A stretch of 64,000 nucleotides of DNA from Roseovarius dicentrarchi (lineage in GTDB: Bacteria; Pseudomonadota; Alphaproteobacteria; Rhodobacterales; Rhodobacteraceae): assembly GCF_003316635.1 (NCBI RefSeq), contig NZ_QNQP01000003.1:62001-126000 (forward strand), in the 5' to 3' direction. Of the stretch, positions 24,844-34,019 are shown piece by piece. The translations under genes and the position numbers were made by a program. Below the pieces are notes generated by a model. That model did not search any database. It was not told the DNA's origin and was given only the letters and a program-made list of their open reading frames with translations. Every line of letters starts with the position of its first letter. The stretch's first letter is position 1.

Positions 24844-26811
24844 TTACAGCGCCCACGCCGCTTTCAGCCCGTCCAGCACAGCCTCTTCGGCGGTTCTGGG
24901 AGCCATGCAGTCGCCAATACCGATAACGCGGCCATCGTAGTCCTCCAGCGCGGCCAGCAGAGCGTCAGCCACATCGGTGCCTTGTGCCAGTACCAGCGTT
25001 TCCGTGTCCTCGATCATCATGGCCTCACCATTGGCGGCGTTGATGAAATAGGCCGTGTCGTCGTCCGCGCCATAGAGCTGGGCGTAGGGGATGATTTCAA
25101 CGCCCAGCTTTTGCACACGGCCCACCATCGTATCACGCACGTAGCTTTGCAGCATTTCGCCGGCATGGGTGCCGTTCACGCATAATCGCACCCGGCGTCC
25201 CGCGCTGGCCAGCAGCTCGGCCACGCCAAGGCCGACCCAGTCGGCGCGCCAATCGGCGATGGTGACGGAGCCGCCCACATTTGCGTGGCTGCGCAACACA
25301 TCCCAGGCGGTGACGATATGCGCGTCGTCGCTGAACTCCATCCCTTGCGGTATTCGCGCCGTGCCGCCGGTGGCGACGATAACGGCATCGGGGGCGGCCT
25401 GGGCCACCATGTCTGCTGTAACGCTGCTATTTAGATGTACGGTGACACCTGCCTGCTGCATTTCGCGGCTGAGGTTGGTGACGATGCCGCCAAATTCGGC
25501 GCGTCCCGGCAGCATCTGCGCCAGCAGCGCCTGACCGCCCGGTTGGGCGGCGGCCTCGTGCAGCGTCACGTCATGGCCCAGTGCGGCGGCGGTGGCTGCG
25601 GCCTTCATGCCGGCCGGGCCGCCGCCGATCACCATGACGGTTCTGGGCGCGCCGGTCTGGCGGCGCGTGCCATAGATCAGCTCGCGTCCCGTTTCGGGGA
25701 ACTGGATGCAGGAAATCGGCACGCCCTTGTGGAAGTGGCCGATGCAGGCCTGATTGCAGCCGATACAGGCGCGGATATCATCGGGGCTGTCTGCCCTGGC
25801 CTTGGCGGGCATGGCCGGGTCGCAGATCAGCGCGCGGGTCATGCCGCACATATCCGCCTGTCCGGTGGCAATGATACCTTCGGCCTCCTGCGGCTGGTTG
25901 ATGCGGCCCGCCACCATCACCGGGATGTCCACCGCCTGTTTGACCGCATGCGCGAAGGGGGCGAGATAGCCTGTCTCCTCGAACATCGGCGGTACGATAT
26001 GGATCGCGCCGCTCAGGCTGGCCGATGTGCCGGCGATCACGCTGACATAATCGAGGCCGGGCGCCAGCGCGCGGATCACGTCAAGGCTATCGGCATCCTC
26101 CATCCCGTCATGGGTATGTTCGTCGCCCGAGATGCGCAGGCCGATGGCAAAGCCGTCTCCGGTGGCCGTGCGCACCGCGTCGATGACTTCGCGGACAAAG
26201 CGCATGCGGTTTTCCGCGCTGCCGCCATAGTCATCGTCGCGCCGGTTGACCTGCGGGCTGAGGAACTGCGCCGGCAGGTAGCCGTGGCTGGCGACGATTT
26301 CGACCCCGTCGAGGCCGGCCGTTTGCATGCGCCGGGCGGCGGCGGCATATCCGTCCACCACCTCGCGGATCATGCGCCGGGACATGGCGCGCGGGATGAC
26401 GTGGAACCGGTCCGACGGCGTGGCCGAGGCGGAATAGGCGACCGGCGCGGTGCCGTCCGCCACCTCCATGATCTCGCGGCCCGGATGGAACAGCTGGGCA
26501 AAGATGCGGGTGCCGTGCGCGTGCAATGTCTGGGCCAGACGCGAGAAACCGGGCAGGCAGTCGTCATTCGTGCCCATCAGCACGTGCGAGGTGTAACGCG
26601 CCGTTTCATGCACGCCGACAACTTGCGATACGATCAGGCCGGCGCCGCCGCGCGCCCGCGACTCGTGATAGGCGATCATCGCGTCGGTGACCTGGCCGTT
26701 ATGGGCCATCGACGTGTCGTGACCTGTGGACAGGATGCGGTTTGCAACCTCGACGCCGCCGATTTTCAGCGGAGTGAACAGATGCGGGAACAGCTGCGAT
26801 GTGTCGGGCAT
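24844..26811 (-). CDS. NADH:flavin oxidoreductase with Fe-S and FAD domains (2,4-dienoyl-CoA reductase / trimethylamine dehydrogenase family)
   Basis: A 655-residue, three-part oxidoreductase. Residues 1-340 are an old-yellow-enzyme TIM barrel for FMN (LFTPLKIGGVEVANRILST, GLDGVEIVASHGYLPAQFLSPQVN, RINQPQEAEGIIATGQADM). The 4Fe-4S motif CIGCNQACIGHFHKGVPISC follows near residue 345. Residues 385-655 hold the FAD/NAD(P) folds (VMVIGGGPAGMKAAATAAALG and a C-terminal VIGIGDCMAPRTAEEAVLDG). Relatives include 2,4-dienoyl-CoA reductase, trimethylamine/dimethylamine dehydrogenases and N-methylproline demethylases; the family cannot be resolved to one substrate here. Start MPDTSQLFPH with GGAGG upstream. 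It follows alkB by 56 bases. Confidence 0.85.
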   Translation of the reverse strand: MPDTSQLFPHLFTPLKIGGVEVANRILSTGHDTSMAHNGQVTDAMIAYHESRARGGAGLIVSQVVGVHETARYTSHVLMGTNDDCLPGFSRLAQTLHAHGTRIFAQLFHPGREIMEVADGTAPVAYSASATPSDRFHVIPRAMSRRMIREVVDGYAAAARRMQTAGLDGVEIVASHGYLPAQFLSPQVNRRDDDYGGSAENRMRFVREVIDAVRTATGDGFAIGLRISGDEHTHDGMEDADSLDVIRALAPGLDYVSVIAGTSASLSGAIHIVPPMFEETGYLAPFAHAVKQAVDIPVMVAGRINQPQEAEGIIATGQADMCGMTRALICDPAMPAKARADSPDDIRACIGCNQACIGHFHKGVPISCIQFPETGRELIYGTRRQTGAPRTVMVIGGGPAGMKAAATAAALGHDVTLHEAAAQPGGQALLAQMLPGRAEFGGIVTNLSREMQQAGVTVHLNSSVTADMVAQAAPDAVIVATGGTARIPQGMEFSDDAHIVTAWDVLRSHANVGGSVTIADWRADWVGLGVAELLASAGRRVRLCVNGTHAGEMLQSYVRDTMVGRVQKLGVEIIPYAQLYGADDDTAYFINAANGEAMMIEDTETLVLAQGTDVADALLAALEDYDGRVIGIGDCMAPRTAEEAVLDGLKAAWAL

Positions 26812-26867
26812 TGGGCGGCCTCCGGGGCGGGGATTTGCCAATACGCTAGCGCCGCGGCGCTGCACCT

Positions 26868-27983
26868 TCAAGCGGGGTGCGGATTGGACCCTTTGTTATA
26901 GGGTTTCCAATCGGTCGTTTGCGGGTAGTTTGCCTTGCGCCAGGCGCGCACGCGCGGGTTCATCACGCGGCGCCAGAGGGGCGGGACCATCGCCGCCATG
27001 GTCATGATCGGATAGCCGTAGGGCAGCTGCGGCGCCTCATCCTCGGTGTAGTTTTGCAGCAGGGGAAACCGGCGGTCGGGTTTGTAATGGTGGTCCGAGT
27101 GGCGTTGCAGATTGATCAGCAGCCAGTTTGTGGCCTTGTGCGCCGCGTTCCAGCTGTGGCGCGGTTTGACGTGCTCGTACCTGCCATCGCCCAGATGCTC
27201 GCGCGTCAACCCGTAATGTTCGACGTAATTCGCCAGCTCCAGCTGCCAGATCGCGACCAGCGCCTGCCACAAAAACAGCGCAAGCCCTGTCCAGCCGCCC
27301 AAGGCCAGCGCGAGCGCCAGCATGACGGCCTGTAGCGCCCAGTAGCGAAAGAACGGATTGCTGGGATGCGACCATTTGCGCCCGCGCCGGGCCTGCATCG
27401 CCGCCTCGGCGCGAAAGGCCGATGTCACCTCGCCCGGCAGGACGCGGGCAAAAAAGCGGTGAAACCCCTCGTTATAGCGCGCCGTCACTGTATCGCGCGG
27501 GGTACCGACATAGCGGTGATGGACGTGCAGATGTTCCGACCGGAAATGCGAATACAGCACCATGGCCAGCAGGATATCGGCCATCCACCGTTCGATCCGC
27601 GGCTTTTGGTGCATCAATTCATGCGCGTAGTTGAGGCCGATGGTGCCGGTGATGACGCCAACGCCGAAAAACAGCACGATTTTCTCCAGACTGCCCAGAT
27701 GCGCCGCCTGGGGGACATACCAGATCATCCAGAACAGCAGCACGAACTGCACCGGCGCCCAGATCAGCGTGATGGCGCGATACCATGTGATGTCCGTCTC
27801 GGGCGCCAGATTGTCCAGGTTCAGGCCCAGAAACGCGTCGAGGATCGAAAAGAAATACCATGTGAAGACCGGCAGCAGGATCACCGTCCAGCCGCCGTGC
27901 AACGCGCCGATGATTGCGATCGGGACCAATAGCAGCGACATCCAGAACGGGATGGCTTGCCTGATATGGGCGGCGGTGGGCAT
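26868..27983 (-). CDS. alkB: Alkane 1-monooxygenase (AlkB-type membrane di-iron hydroxylase)
   Basis: A 371-residue membrane protein that hydroxylates the terminal carbon of medium-chain alkanes, using electrons from rubredoxin. All AlkB His boxes are present: NYAHELMHQ (H121, H125), SEHLHVHHRYVGTP (H151-H156), and LQRHSDHHYKPDRRFP near residue 295, plus the signature NYVEHYGL near residue 245. Six hydrophobic segments are seen. No rubredoxin, rubredoxin reductase or AlkS-type regulator is adjacent, so electron partners must lie elsewhere. It lies between mutY and the flavin oxidoreductase on the minus strand, with small gaps suggesting one transcript. Confidence 0.92.
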   Translation of the reverse strand: MPTAAHIRQAIPFWMSLLLVPIAIIGALHGGWTVILLPVFTWYFFSILDAFLGLNLDNLAPETDITWYRAITLIWAPVQFVLLFWMIWYVPQAAHLGSLEKIVLFFGVGVITGTIGLNYAHELMHQKPRIERWMADILLAMVLYSHFRSEHLHVHHRYVGTPRDTVTARYNEGFHRFFARVLPGEVTSAFRAEAAMQARRGRKWSHPSNPFFRYWALQAVMLALALALGGWTGLALFLWQALVAIWQLELANYVEHYGLTREHLGDGRYEHVKPRHSWNAAHKATNWLLINLQRHSDHHYKPDRRFPLLQNYTEDEAPQLPYGYPIMTMAAMVPPLWRRVMNPRVRAWRKANYPQTTDWKPYNKGSNPHPA

Positions 27984-28012
27984 GGGGGCAGCTCCGAAAA
28001 GGTTGGCGCAGT

Positions 28013-29077
28013 CTAGCCCAGCTTTTGCAGGTTTCCACGCGCCAGATCAAAGACTTTGCGCATCACTGTCGGCAGTTGCGCGGGCTGGAACTGTGCCAAT
28101 GGGATAAAATCGCCCTTTGACGGGTCCGCATTCATGCCGACCTGCGCCACTGCGATGTTAAGACGCAGATGGAAATGGGTGAAGGTGTGGCGCGCCTGCT
28201 CGTTCAGGGTTTGCCAATCAGCCTCCAGCGGGGGCGCCGGTGCGGCCGCGTCTTCGGTCCAGTCGCTGCCGGGCCAGCCCAGCATCCCGCCCAGCAGCCC
28301 GCGATCTTCGCGCCGCTCCAGCAGGATCGCGCCGTCGCTGCGCTGGGCGACATAGGCAATGCCATTGCGGATGGGTTTGGGTTTCTTCGGTGTCTTTTTC
28401 GGCAGCTCCTGTGCGGTGCCAGCGGCGCGCGCCGCGCAAGGATCGCGCCACGGGCAGATGCCGCAGGCGGGGTTGCGCGGGGTGCAGATGGTCGCGCCCA
28501 GATCCATCACCGCCTGGGCATAATCGCCGGGGCGCTGCGCGGGCGTCAGCGCGGCGGCGGCGGCGGTCAGCGCGGGCTTGGCGGCGGGCAGGGGGGTGTG
28601 GATGTCGTGCAGGCGCGCCATGACGCGTTCGACATTGCCATCGACGACAGTTTCGGGCGCATCAAACGCGATCGACGCGATGGCGGCGGCGGTATAGGGG
28701 CCAATGCCCGGCAGTTTCAGCAGCATTGCGTGATCGCGTGGAAACTTCCCGCCGTGATCGGTCACCACCGCCCGCGCGCATTTCAGCAGATTGCGGGCGC
28801 GGGCGTAATAGCCCAGCCCGGCCCATTCGCCCATCACATCGCCGTCGTCGGCCCCGGCAAGGTCCGCCACGCTCGGCCAGCGGGCAGTAAAGCGCTGAAA
28901 ATACCCGGTAACGGCGGCAACGGTGGTCTGTTGCAGCATGACCTCGGACAGCCAGATCCGGTAGGGATCCGGCGCCTCGCCCAAGCCGCGCCGCGCGGGC
29001 GGCACACGCCACGGCATATCCCGCGCATGGACGTCATACCACGCCAGCAAATCGGCAGCCTTCGCCGTCTCACGCAT
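28013..29077 (-). CDS. mutY: A/G-specific adenine glycosylase
   Basis: A 354-residue DNA repair glycosylase that removes adenine opposite 8-oxoguanine. The catalytic Glu is in IWLSEVMLQQTTV (E45), the helix-hairpin-helix in LPGIGPYTAAAIASIAF near residue 122, and the Asp in VVDGNVERV (D146). The 4Fe-4S cysteines are CTPRNPACGICPWRDPC (spacing 6-2-5). The C-terminal NUDIX-like 8-oxoG recognition domain follows (DGAILLERREDRGLLGGMLGWPGSDW). It is divergent from the DciA-like gene. Confidence 0.96.
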   Translation of the reverse strand: MRETAKAADLLAWYDVHARDMPWRVPPARRGLGEAPDPYRIWLSEVMLQQTTVAAVTGYFQRFTARWPSVADLAGADDGDVMGEWAGLGYYARARNLLKCARAVVTDHGGKFPRDHAMLLKLPGIGPYTAAAIASIAFDAPETVVDGNVERVMARLHDIHTPLPAAKPALTAAAAALTPAQRPGDYAQAVMDLGATICTPRNPACGICPWRDPCAARAAGTAQELPKKTPKKPKPIRNGIAYVAQRSDGAILLERREDRGLLGGMLGWPGSDWTEDAAAPAPPLEADWQTLNEQARHTFTHFHLRLNIAVAQVGMNADPSKGDFIPLAQFQPAQLPTVMRKVFDLARGNLQKLG

Positions 29078-29158
29078 TCTTTATGCCTCATTCGTGCTAT
29101 GTGCTGGCATGGCCAGCCGCATGCCCTAAAATGGCCCCCGACGTCAGGAGATCAACCA

Positions 29159-29668
29159 ATGCCGCCCCGCCGCCCCACAACCAAGGGTTTCGCCCGTTCC
29201 AGCACCCTGCTGCAAGAGCGGATCAGAAAGGTGTCCGAAGGTCGGGGCTTTGCCGAATCGCGCCTGCTGACGCAATGGGCCGAGATTGTCGGCGCTGACG
29301 TTGCCGCCATCGCGCGGCCCGTCAAGGTGGGCTATGGGCGCGGCGGCATGGGGGCCACGCTGACAGTGCTGACCACCGGCGCGCAGGCGCCGATGCTGGC
29401 GATGCAGACCGAAACGCTGCGCGCGCGCGTCAACGCTGTTTATGGCTACAACGCGATTGCGCGCATCACGATTACCCAGACCGCGCCGACAGGTTTTGCC
29501 GACGGGCAGGCCAGTTTCCAGCACCGCCCGCCGAAACAAACGCCGCGCGGCCCCGATCCCGCCACCGCCGAAGAGGCGCGCCATATCGCCGCGCCCGTGG
29601 GTGACAGCGGCCTGCGCGCCGCGCTTGAAGCCTTGGCGCAAAATGTTCTATCCAGATCCAAACGCTGA
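29159..29668 (+). CDS. DUF721 / DciA-like protein
   Basis: A 169-residue basic protein with the DUF721 core in its first half: RIRKVSEGRGFAESRLLTQW, then AEIVGADVAAIARPVKV and LTVLTTGAQAPMLAMQTETLRARVNAVYGYNAI. DUF721 includes DciA, the ancestral loader of the replicative helicase DnaB in bacteria lacking DnaC. The C-terminal third is low-complexity, Pro/Ala-rich. It is the first of three tightly spaced plus-strand genes, with a DsbA-like protein 17 bases downstream. The helicase-loading role is family knowledge, not shown here. Confidence 0.8.
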   Translation: MPPRRPTTKGFARSSTLLQERIRKVSEGRGFAESRLLTQWAEIVGADVAAIARPVKVGYGRGGMGATLTVLTTGAQAPMLAMQTETLRARVNAVYGYNAIARITITQTAPTGFADGQASFQHRPPKQTPRGPDPATAEEARHIAAPVGDSGLRAALEALAQNVLSRSKR

Positions 29669-29685
29669 CCCGAAAGGAATACCCA

Positions 29686-30342
29686 ATGAATCGCAGATTG
29701 CTGCTTGGCGCTGCCGCGCTGGCCCTTGTTGGCGGAATTGTATGGTCCCAGCTTGGCGGAGGCCAGACCACGGGGGCGGCCAACGCCGCCGCTGATTACG
29801 CCGATGTCGACACCTCCTCGATTGTCGAGATGACCATGGGGCCGGAGAATGCGCCCGTGACGGTGTACGAGTATGCCTCGCTGACCTGCCCGCATTGCGC
29901 GCGCTTCCACGCCACCACGTTTCAGGAGCTGAAGCGCGATTTCATCGACACGGGCAAGATCCGCTACGTCTATCGCGACGTCTTCTTTGACGGGGCGGGC
30001 CTGCGCGGATCGCTTCTGGCGCGCTGCGCGGGGCCGGAGCGGTTCTTTGGCATGAACGATCTGCTGTATAGCCGCCAGCAGGAATGGCTGGACGCGCAGA
30101 CCATGACCGATGTGATGGATAACCTCGTGCGTATCGGCAAGGTCGCGGGTCTGGGCGAAGAGCAGATCACCGCCTGCATTCAGGATCAGGAAAAGGCCGA
30201 AGTGCTGGAGGCTTGGTTCCGCCAGAATGCCGAAAAGGACGGAATCACCTCGACCCCGACCATCGTGATCGACGGCCAGACATACGGCAACCCGCCCTAT
30301 GCCGAGCTGAAAGCGACCCTGGAAGAGAAGCTGGCAGAATGA
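29686..30342 (+). CDS. DsbA-family thiol:disulfide oxidoreductase
   Basis: A 218-residue exported thioredoxin-fold protein. The N-terminus MNRRLLLGAAALALVGGIVW is a signal peptide or anchor. The active site is C68-P-H-C71 (ASLTCPHCARFH), the DsbA-type dithiol, and the cis-Pro loop is TSTPTIVIDG near residue 193. The inserted helical domain spans about residues 105-165. It would oxidise or isomerise disulfides in the periplasm. The stop overlaps the CoA-transferase start by 4 bases. Confidence 0.9.
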   Translation: MNRRLLLGAAALALVGGIVWSQLGGGQTTGAANAAADYADVDTSSIVEMTMGPENAPVTVYEYASLTCPHCARFHATTFQELKRDFIDTGKIRYVYRDVFFDGAGLRGSLLARCAGPERFFGMNDLLYSRQQEWLDAQTMTDVMDNLVRIGKVAGLGEEQITACIQDQEKAEVLEAWFRQNAEKDGITSTPTIVIDGQTYGNPPYAELKATLEEKLAE

Positions 30343-31454
30343 CTGCCGCGCCTTTATCGGGTCTGAAGGTCGTCGAACTGGCGCGCATTCTGGCCGGCCC
30401 TTGGGCTGGCCAGACGCTGGCCGATCTGGGCGCCGAAGTGATCAAGGTCGAAAGCCCGGCGGGCGACGATACCCGCCAATGGGGCCCGCCCTTTGTCGAG
30501 CGGGAGGGCGACCGTTCGGCCGCCTATTTCCACGGCTGCAACCGGGGCAAGACCGGCGTCACCGCCGATTTTCGCACGCCCGAGGGGCAGGAAAAGGTCC
30601 GCGCCCTGATTGCCGAGGCCGATATCGTCATCGAGAATTTCAAGGTCGGCGGTCTGGTCAAATACGGGCTGGATTATGACACGCTGGCGCAGGAATTTCC
30701 GGGGCTGATCTATTGCTCGATCACCGGGTTCGGGCAGGACGGCCCCTATGCGCATCGTGCGGGCTATGATTATATCATTCAGGGCATGTCCGGCCTGATG
30801 TCGATCACCGGCGCGCCCGAGGGGCAGCCGCAGCGCGTGGGCGTGGCGATCACCGACATCTTTACCGGCGTTTATGCGACCACCGCCATTCTGGCCGCGC
30901 TGCACCAGCGCGGGCAGACCGGCAAGGGCCAGCAGATCGACATGGCGCTGCTGGATGTGGCCGTGGCGGTGACGGCGAACCAGTCGATGAACTATCTGAC
31001 CACCGGCGAGGCGCCGGGCCGGATCGGCAATTTCCATCCCAACCTGGCGCCCTATCAGGTGTTCGATTGCAGCGACGGTTACATCATCATCGCGGTCGGC
31101 AATGATGCGCAATATCAGCGGCTGTGCGGTCTGCTGGGCCTGCCGGATCTGGCACACGCGGCGGATTACGCGACCAATTCGGACCGCGTCGCGCGCCGCG
31201 ATCAGCTAAGCGCGGCGCTGACCGAACGCACGCAGACCTTTACCAAGGATGCGCTGCTGGCGGCATGTGAGGATGCGGGCGTGCCTGCCGGGCCGATCAA
31301 CACGCTGGACGAGGTCTATGCCGATCCGCAGGTCATCGCGCGCGGCATGCGGATCGACCCGGACGGCGTGCCGGGCGTGCGCACGCCGATCCGGTTTTCG
31401 GATGCGCCGCTGTCGCTGGATGCCGCATCGCCGAAACTGCCGAAGCGGGGCTGA
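30339..31454 (+). CDS. CaiB/BaiF-type (class III) CoA-transferase
   Basis: A 371-residue class III CoA-transferase. Typical elements are PLSGLKVVELARILAGPWAGQ at the N-terminus, LADLGAEVIKVESPAGDDTRQWGPPF near residue 27, IVIENFKVGGLVKYGLDYDTL near residue 98 and YCSITGFGQDGPYAHRAGYDYIIQGMSGLM near residue 125, the last carrying the catalytic Asp position. These enzymes move CoA between organic acids (formyl-, succinyl-, mesaconyl- or carnitine-type). No partner enzyme nearby identifies the acid. The ATG at 30339 overlaps the upstream stop (ATGA); longer in-frame starts lie inside the dsbA-like gene. Confidence 0.88.
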   Translation: MTAAPLSGLKVVELARILAGPWAGQTLADLGAEVIKVESPAGDDTRQWGPPFVEREGDRSAAYFHGCNRGKTGVTADFRTPEGQEKVRALIAEADIVIENFKVGGLVKYGLDYDTLAQEFPGLIYCSITGFGQDGPYAHRAGYDYIIQGMSGLMSITGAPEGQPQRVGVAITDIFTGVYATTAILAALHQRGQTGKGQQIDMALLDVAVAVTANQSMNYLTTGEAPGRIGNFHPNLAPYQVFDCSDGYIIIAVGNDAQYQRLCGLLGLPDLAHAADYATNSDRVARRDQLSAALTERTQTFTKDALLAACEDAGVPAGPINTLDEVYADPQVIARGMRIDPDGVPGVRTPIRFSDAPLSLDAASPKLPKRG

Positions 31455-31459
31455 TCCGG

Positions 31460-32452
31460 TCAGAGGCCAAGCGCCTCCAGCCGGGTATTCAGCGCGCTCC
31501 AGTCTGCCACCTCCAGCCGGACGGGCAGCGTCAATACCTTGGGGCGGAAGGATGCGGGCAGGCGCACCGCATCCTTTTCGGTGGTCACCAGCTGCGCGCC
31601 CAGGCGCGTGGCCTCGACCTCCAGCCGCTTCAGCAGCGCGGTGGTAAAGGGCTGGTGATCGTCCAGCGCCTCGAACCCGGCCAGATCGGCGCCCATGCTG
31701 CGCAAGGTGGCAAAGAACTTCTCGGGATGGCCGATCCCGGCAAAGGCGAGGCAACGCAGCCCGTCCCAGTCCATCCCGGTCTGCAAGGGCGCCAGCGCGC
31801 CGCGCAGATGCGGCAGGCGCACCGCATCGCCCCATGCCGCGTCAAAGTTGGCCTGCGCTGCCGCGCCGCCGATTGACAGCAGCAGATCAGCGCGGTTCAG
31901 CCCCACGCCCACCGGCTCGCGCAGGGGGCCGGCGGGCAGGCAGCGACCGTTGCCGAAACCGATCACGGCATCGACCACGATCAGCGACAGATCCTTGTGC
32001 AGGCCGGGGTTCTGAAATCCGTCATCCATCACGATTACATCGGCGGCAGCCTGAACGGCGGCGCGCGCGGCGGCGGCGCGGTCGCGGGCGATCCATGCGG
32101 GGGTAAAGGCCGAAATCAACAACGGCTCGTCCCCGACATCGGCGGCGGTATGGCGCCGCGGGTCCACCTGCAACGGCCCCTCCAGCCGCCCGCCATGGCC
32201 GCGGCTGATGACATGCACCGCCCGGCCCCGCGCGATCAGATGTTGCACCAGCGCGATCACCGTCGGCGTCTTGCCGGTGCCGCCCGCGTTCAGGTTGCCG
32301 ACGCAGATCACCGGCACCCCGGCGCGCAGCGGTGTGCCGCGCGCCAGCCGCCGCGCCGTGGCGCGGGCATAGAGCGCGCCAAGCGGCGCCAGCAGCCGCG
32401 CGCGCAGTCCGGGCGCATCGGCGGGGCGGTGCCAGAAGCCGGGCGCGCGCAT
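31460..32452 (-). CDS. lpxK: Tetraacyldisaccharide 4'-kinase
   Basis: A 330-residue lipid A kinase that phosphorylates the 4' position of the disaccharide precursor. The P-loop [12 protein letters not shown] is at residues 52-63, followed by [14 protein letters not shown] and [18 protein letters not shown], the second nucleotide/metal motif. An N-terminal membrane-associated segment is seen (residues 18-35). The start codon overlaps the waaA stop (TGATG), so the two are coupled. Confidence 0.95.
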   Translation of the reverse strand: MRAPGFWHRPADAPGLRARLLAPLGALYARATARRLARGTPLRAGVPVICVGNLNAGGTGKTPTVIALVQHLIARGRAVHVISRGHGGRLEGPLQVDPRRHTAADVGDEPLLISAFTPAWIARDRAAAARAAVQAAADVIVMDDGFQNPGLHKDLSLIVVDAVIGFGNGRCLPAGPLREPVGVGLNRADLLLSIGGAAAQANFDAAWGDAVRLPHLRGALAPLQTGMDWDGLRCLAFAGIGHPEKFFATLRSMGADLAGFEALDDHQPFTTALLKRLEVEATRLGAQLVTTEKDAVRLPASFRPKVLTLPVRLEVADWSALNTRLEALGL

Positions 32453-33702
32453 CAGCCCATCTCCAGATCGTCGAGCGTGTCGTGCAGGATTTGCAGAATG
32501 TGGTCCGTCACCTCGGCGCTGACGGTCGCCACCTCCCACGCCGCATGGGCCATGGTGGCGCTGCGGTCTGCCGCGATCAGATGCGCCAGCGCGCCGGCCA
32601 ACGTGCCCGCATCGCGCACGATGCGCGCCCCCCCGGCACCCGCATAGCGTTTGTAGCTGGGCAGGTAGCGGCCCACATTCGGGCCGTACACGATGGCCGA
32701 GCCGTGCGCGGCAGGCTCGTTCGGGTCGCTGCCGGTCATGCCGGGCATCAGCGAATTGCCCATCAGTGATATGGTCGCCAGCCTGTACCACAGCCCCATT
32801 TCGCCGGGCGTGTCGGCCAGCAGAACCTGCGTTGCCTCCTCGGGCATGCCGCCCTGTGACCAGATGGCGTGGCGCCATTTGCCGTGCCGCAGCGTATCGC
32901 GGAAGGCGTCCGTTTCCGACAGGTCAGCGGGCGCCACGATCAAAAGCAGGCGATGCGCAAGGCGGCTGGCCTGCCGCTGCGCGTCCAGCACCGTCTCCAG
33001 CTCGCTATGGGCGATCATCGCAGCCAGCCAAATGGGGCGCCCGCGCAGGGCGTCGGCCATTTCATCGCGCAGCGCCTCGTCATAGGGCAGGGCGATGGCG
33101 CCTTCCTGAAACAGGCCGGTGACGGATAGCCGGCCCTCGGCCACGCCCTGCCGCCGCAGGATGCGCGCGGTCGCCTCGGACCGGGCCATGATGCGCTGAA
33201 ACCGCGCCAGAAGCGCGCTGGTCGCGTCCGGCAGCCAGCGCCAGTTCGACCGCTCCAGCAGGGACGCATCCGCATCGACCAATATCAACGGCACCCCGGC
33301 CGCGTCTGCCGCCGCCAGCAGGGACGGGCGCAGATCGCCGCCGGTCCACAGGCAGACGTCGGGCTGCCAGTGCGCCAGAAATGCGGCGGCGGTCGCCGTG
33401 GCATCGCCGATCAGCGGCTGCTCGATGGTCAATGCGCGGGCATGTCCGGACAGTTTCACGCCGTCCGATGTGGTCAGCAGCAGATGCAGCCCACCGCCCG
33501 CCATGCCGGGTGTGTTGCCGCGCTGGGCCGACAGCCGCTCGACCAGCTGCACCAGCGCATTGGCGTGTTCAAGGCTGGTCGCATGGCCCCAGACCACGGC
33601 GCCGCCGGGCCGGTCGCGCGCGGGGACAAACCCGGTCCCAGACCCCGCGCTGCCGCGCCGGGCCCAGGCCAGATACCCTGCAAGGCCGCGCGACGTGGCC
33701 AT
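32452..33702 (-). CDS. waaA: 3-deoxy-D-manno-octulosonic acid (Kdo) transferase
   Basis: A 416-residue GT30-type glycosyltransferase that adds Kdo to lipid IVA. Recognisable regions include [22 protein letters not shown] near residue 35, [19 protein letters not shown] near residue 180, [21 protein letters not shown] near residue 220, and [26 protein letters not shown] near residue 315, the sugar-nucleotide part. It matches waaA/kdtA rather than a general family 1 transferase. Neighbours are DUF4170 (9 bases upstream) and lpxK (overlapping downstream), the usual Rhodobacterales arrangement. Confidence 0.92.
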   Translation of the reverse strand: MATSRGLAGYLAWARRGSAGSGTGFVPARDRPGGAVVWGHATSLEHANALVQLVERLSAQRGNTPGMAGGGLHLLLTTSDGVKLSGHARALTIEQPLIGDATATAAAFLAHWQPDVCLWTGGDLRPSLLAAADAAGVPLILVDADASLLERSNWRWLPDATSALLARFQRIMARSEATARILRRQGVAEGRLSVTGLFQEGAIALPYDEALRDEMADALRGRPIWLAAMIAHSELETVLDAQRQASRLAHRLLLIVAPADLSETDAFRDTLRHGKWRHAIWSQGGMPEEATQVLLADTPGEMGLWYRLATISLMGNSLMPGMTGSDPNEPAAHGSAIVYGPNVGRYLPSYKRYAGAGGARIVRDAGTLAGALAHLIAADRSATMAHAAWEVATVSAEVTDHILQILHDTLDDLEMG

Positions 33703-33711
33703 GACGCGGCC

Positions 33712-33954
33712 TTAGCCCAGCTCTTCGGTGGGGGAGGCCGGTGTTTCCTCGTCCCGCAGGCGATGCAGATGCGCGATGAAATAGCGCATATGCGCGTTGT
33801 CGACGGTGCGCTGCGCCTCGGCTTTCCAGGCGCTGTGGGCCGTCTCGTAATTCGGGAAAATGCCGACGATGTGCAGGTCATCCACGTTTTTGAAGACGTT
33901 CTTGGACGGGTTCGTCAGCTCGCCGCCAAAGACAAGATGCAGGCGTTGGGTCAT
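33712..33954 (-). CDS. DUF4170-family small protein
   Basis: An 80-residue soluble protein starting MTQRLHLVFGGELTNPSKNV, with VDDLHIVGIFPNYETAHSAWK and AHMRYFIAHLHRLRDE. This matches the DUF4170 family, small proteins found next to waaA in alphaproteobacteria. Its function is unknown; the fixed position before waaA suggests a role in Kdo/lipid A assembly. The start is chosen at MTQRL, as upstream codons in frame lack a ribosome site. Confidence 0.8.
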   Translation of the reverse strand: MTQRLHLVFGGELTNPSKNVFKNVDDLHIVGIFPNYETAHSAWKAEAQRTVDNAHMRYFIAHLHRLRDEETPASPTEELG

Positions 33955-34019
33955 GAAGGGCTCCTTGGTGGGTGTTGCGCCAAAACTATGGGCTGCGGTG
34001 AGCGGGGGCAAGGGCGGGA

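Noticed and set aside
25435-26901. 488-codon plus-strand frame opposite the flavin oxidoreductase
   Set aside because: Antisense artefact; it contains no domains and the minus-strand gene has full motif support.
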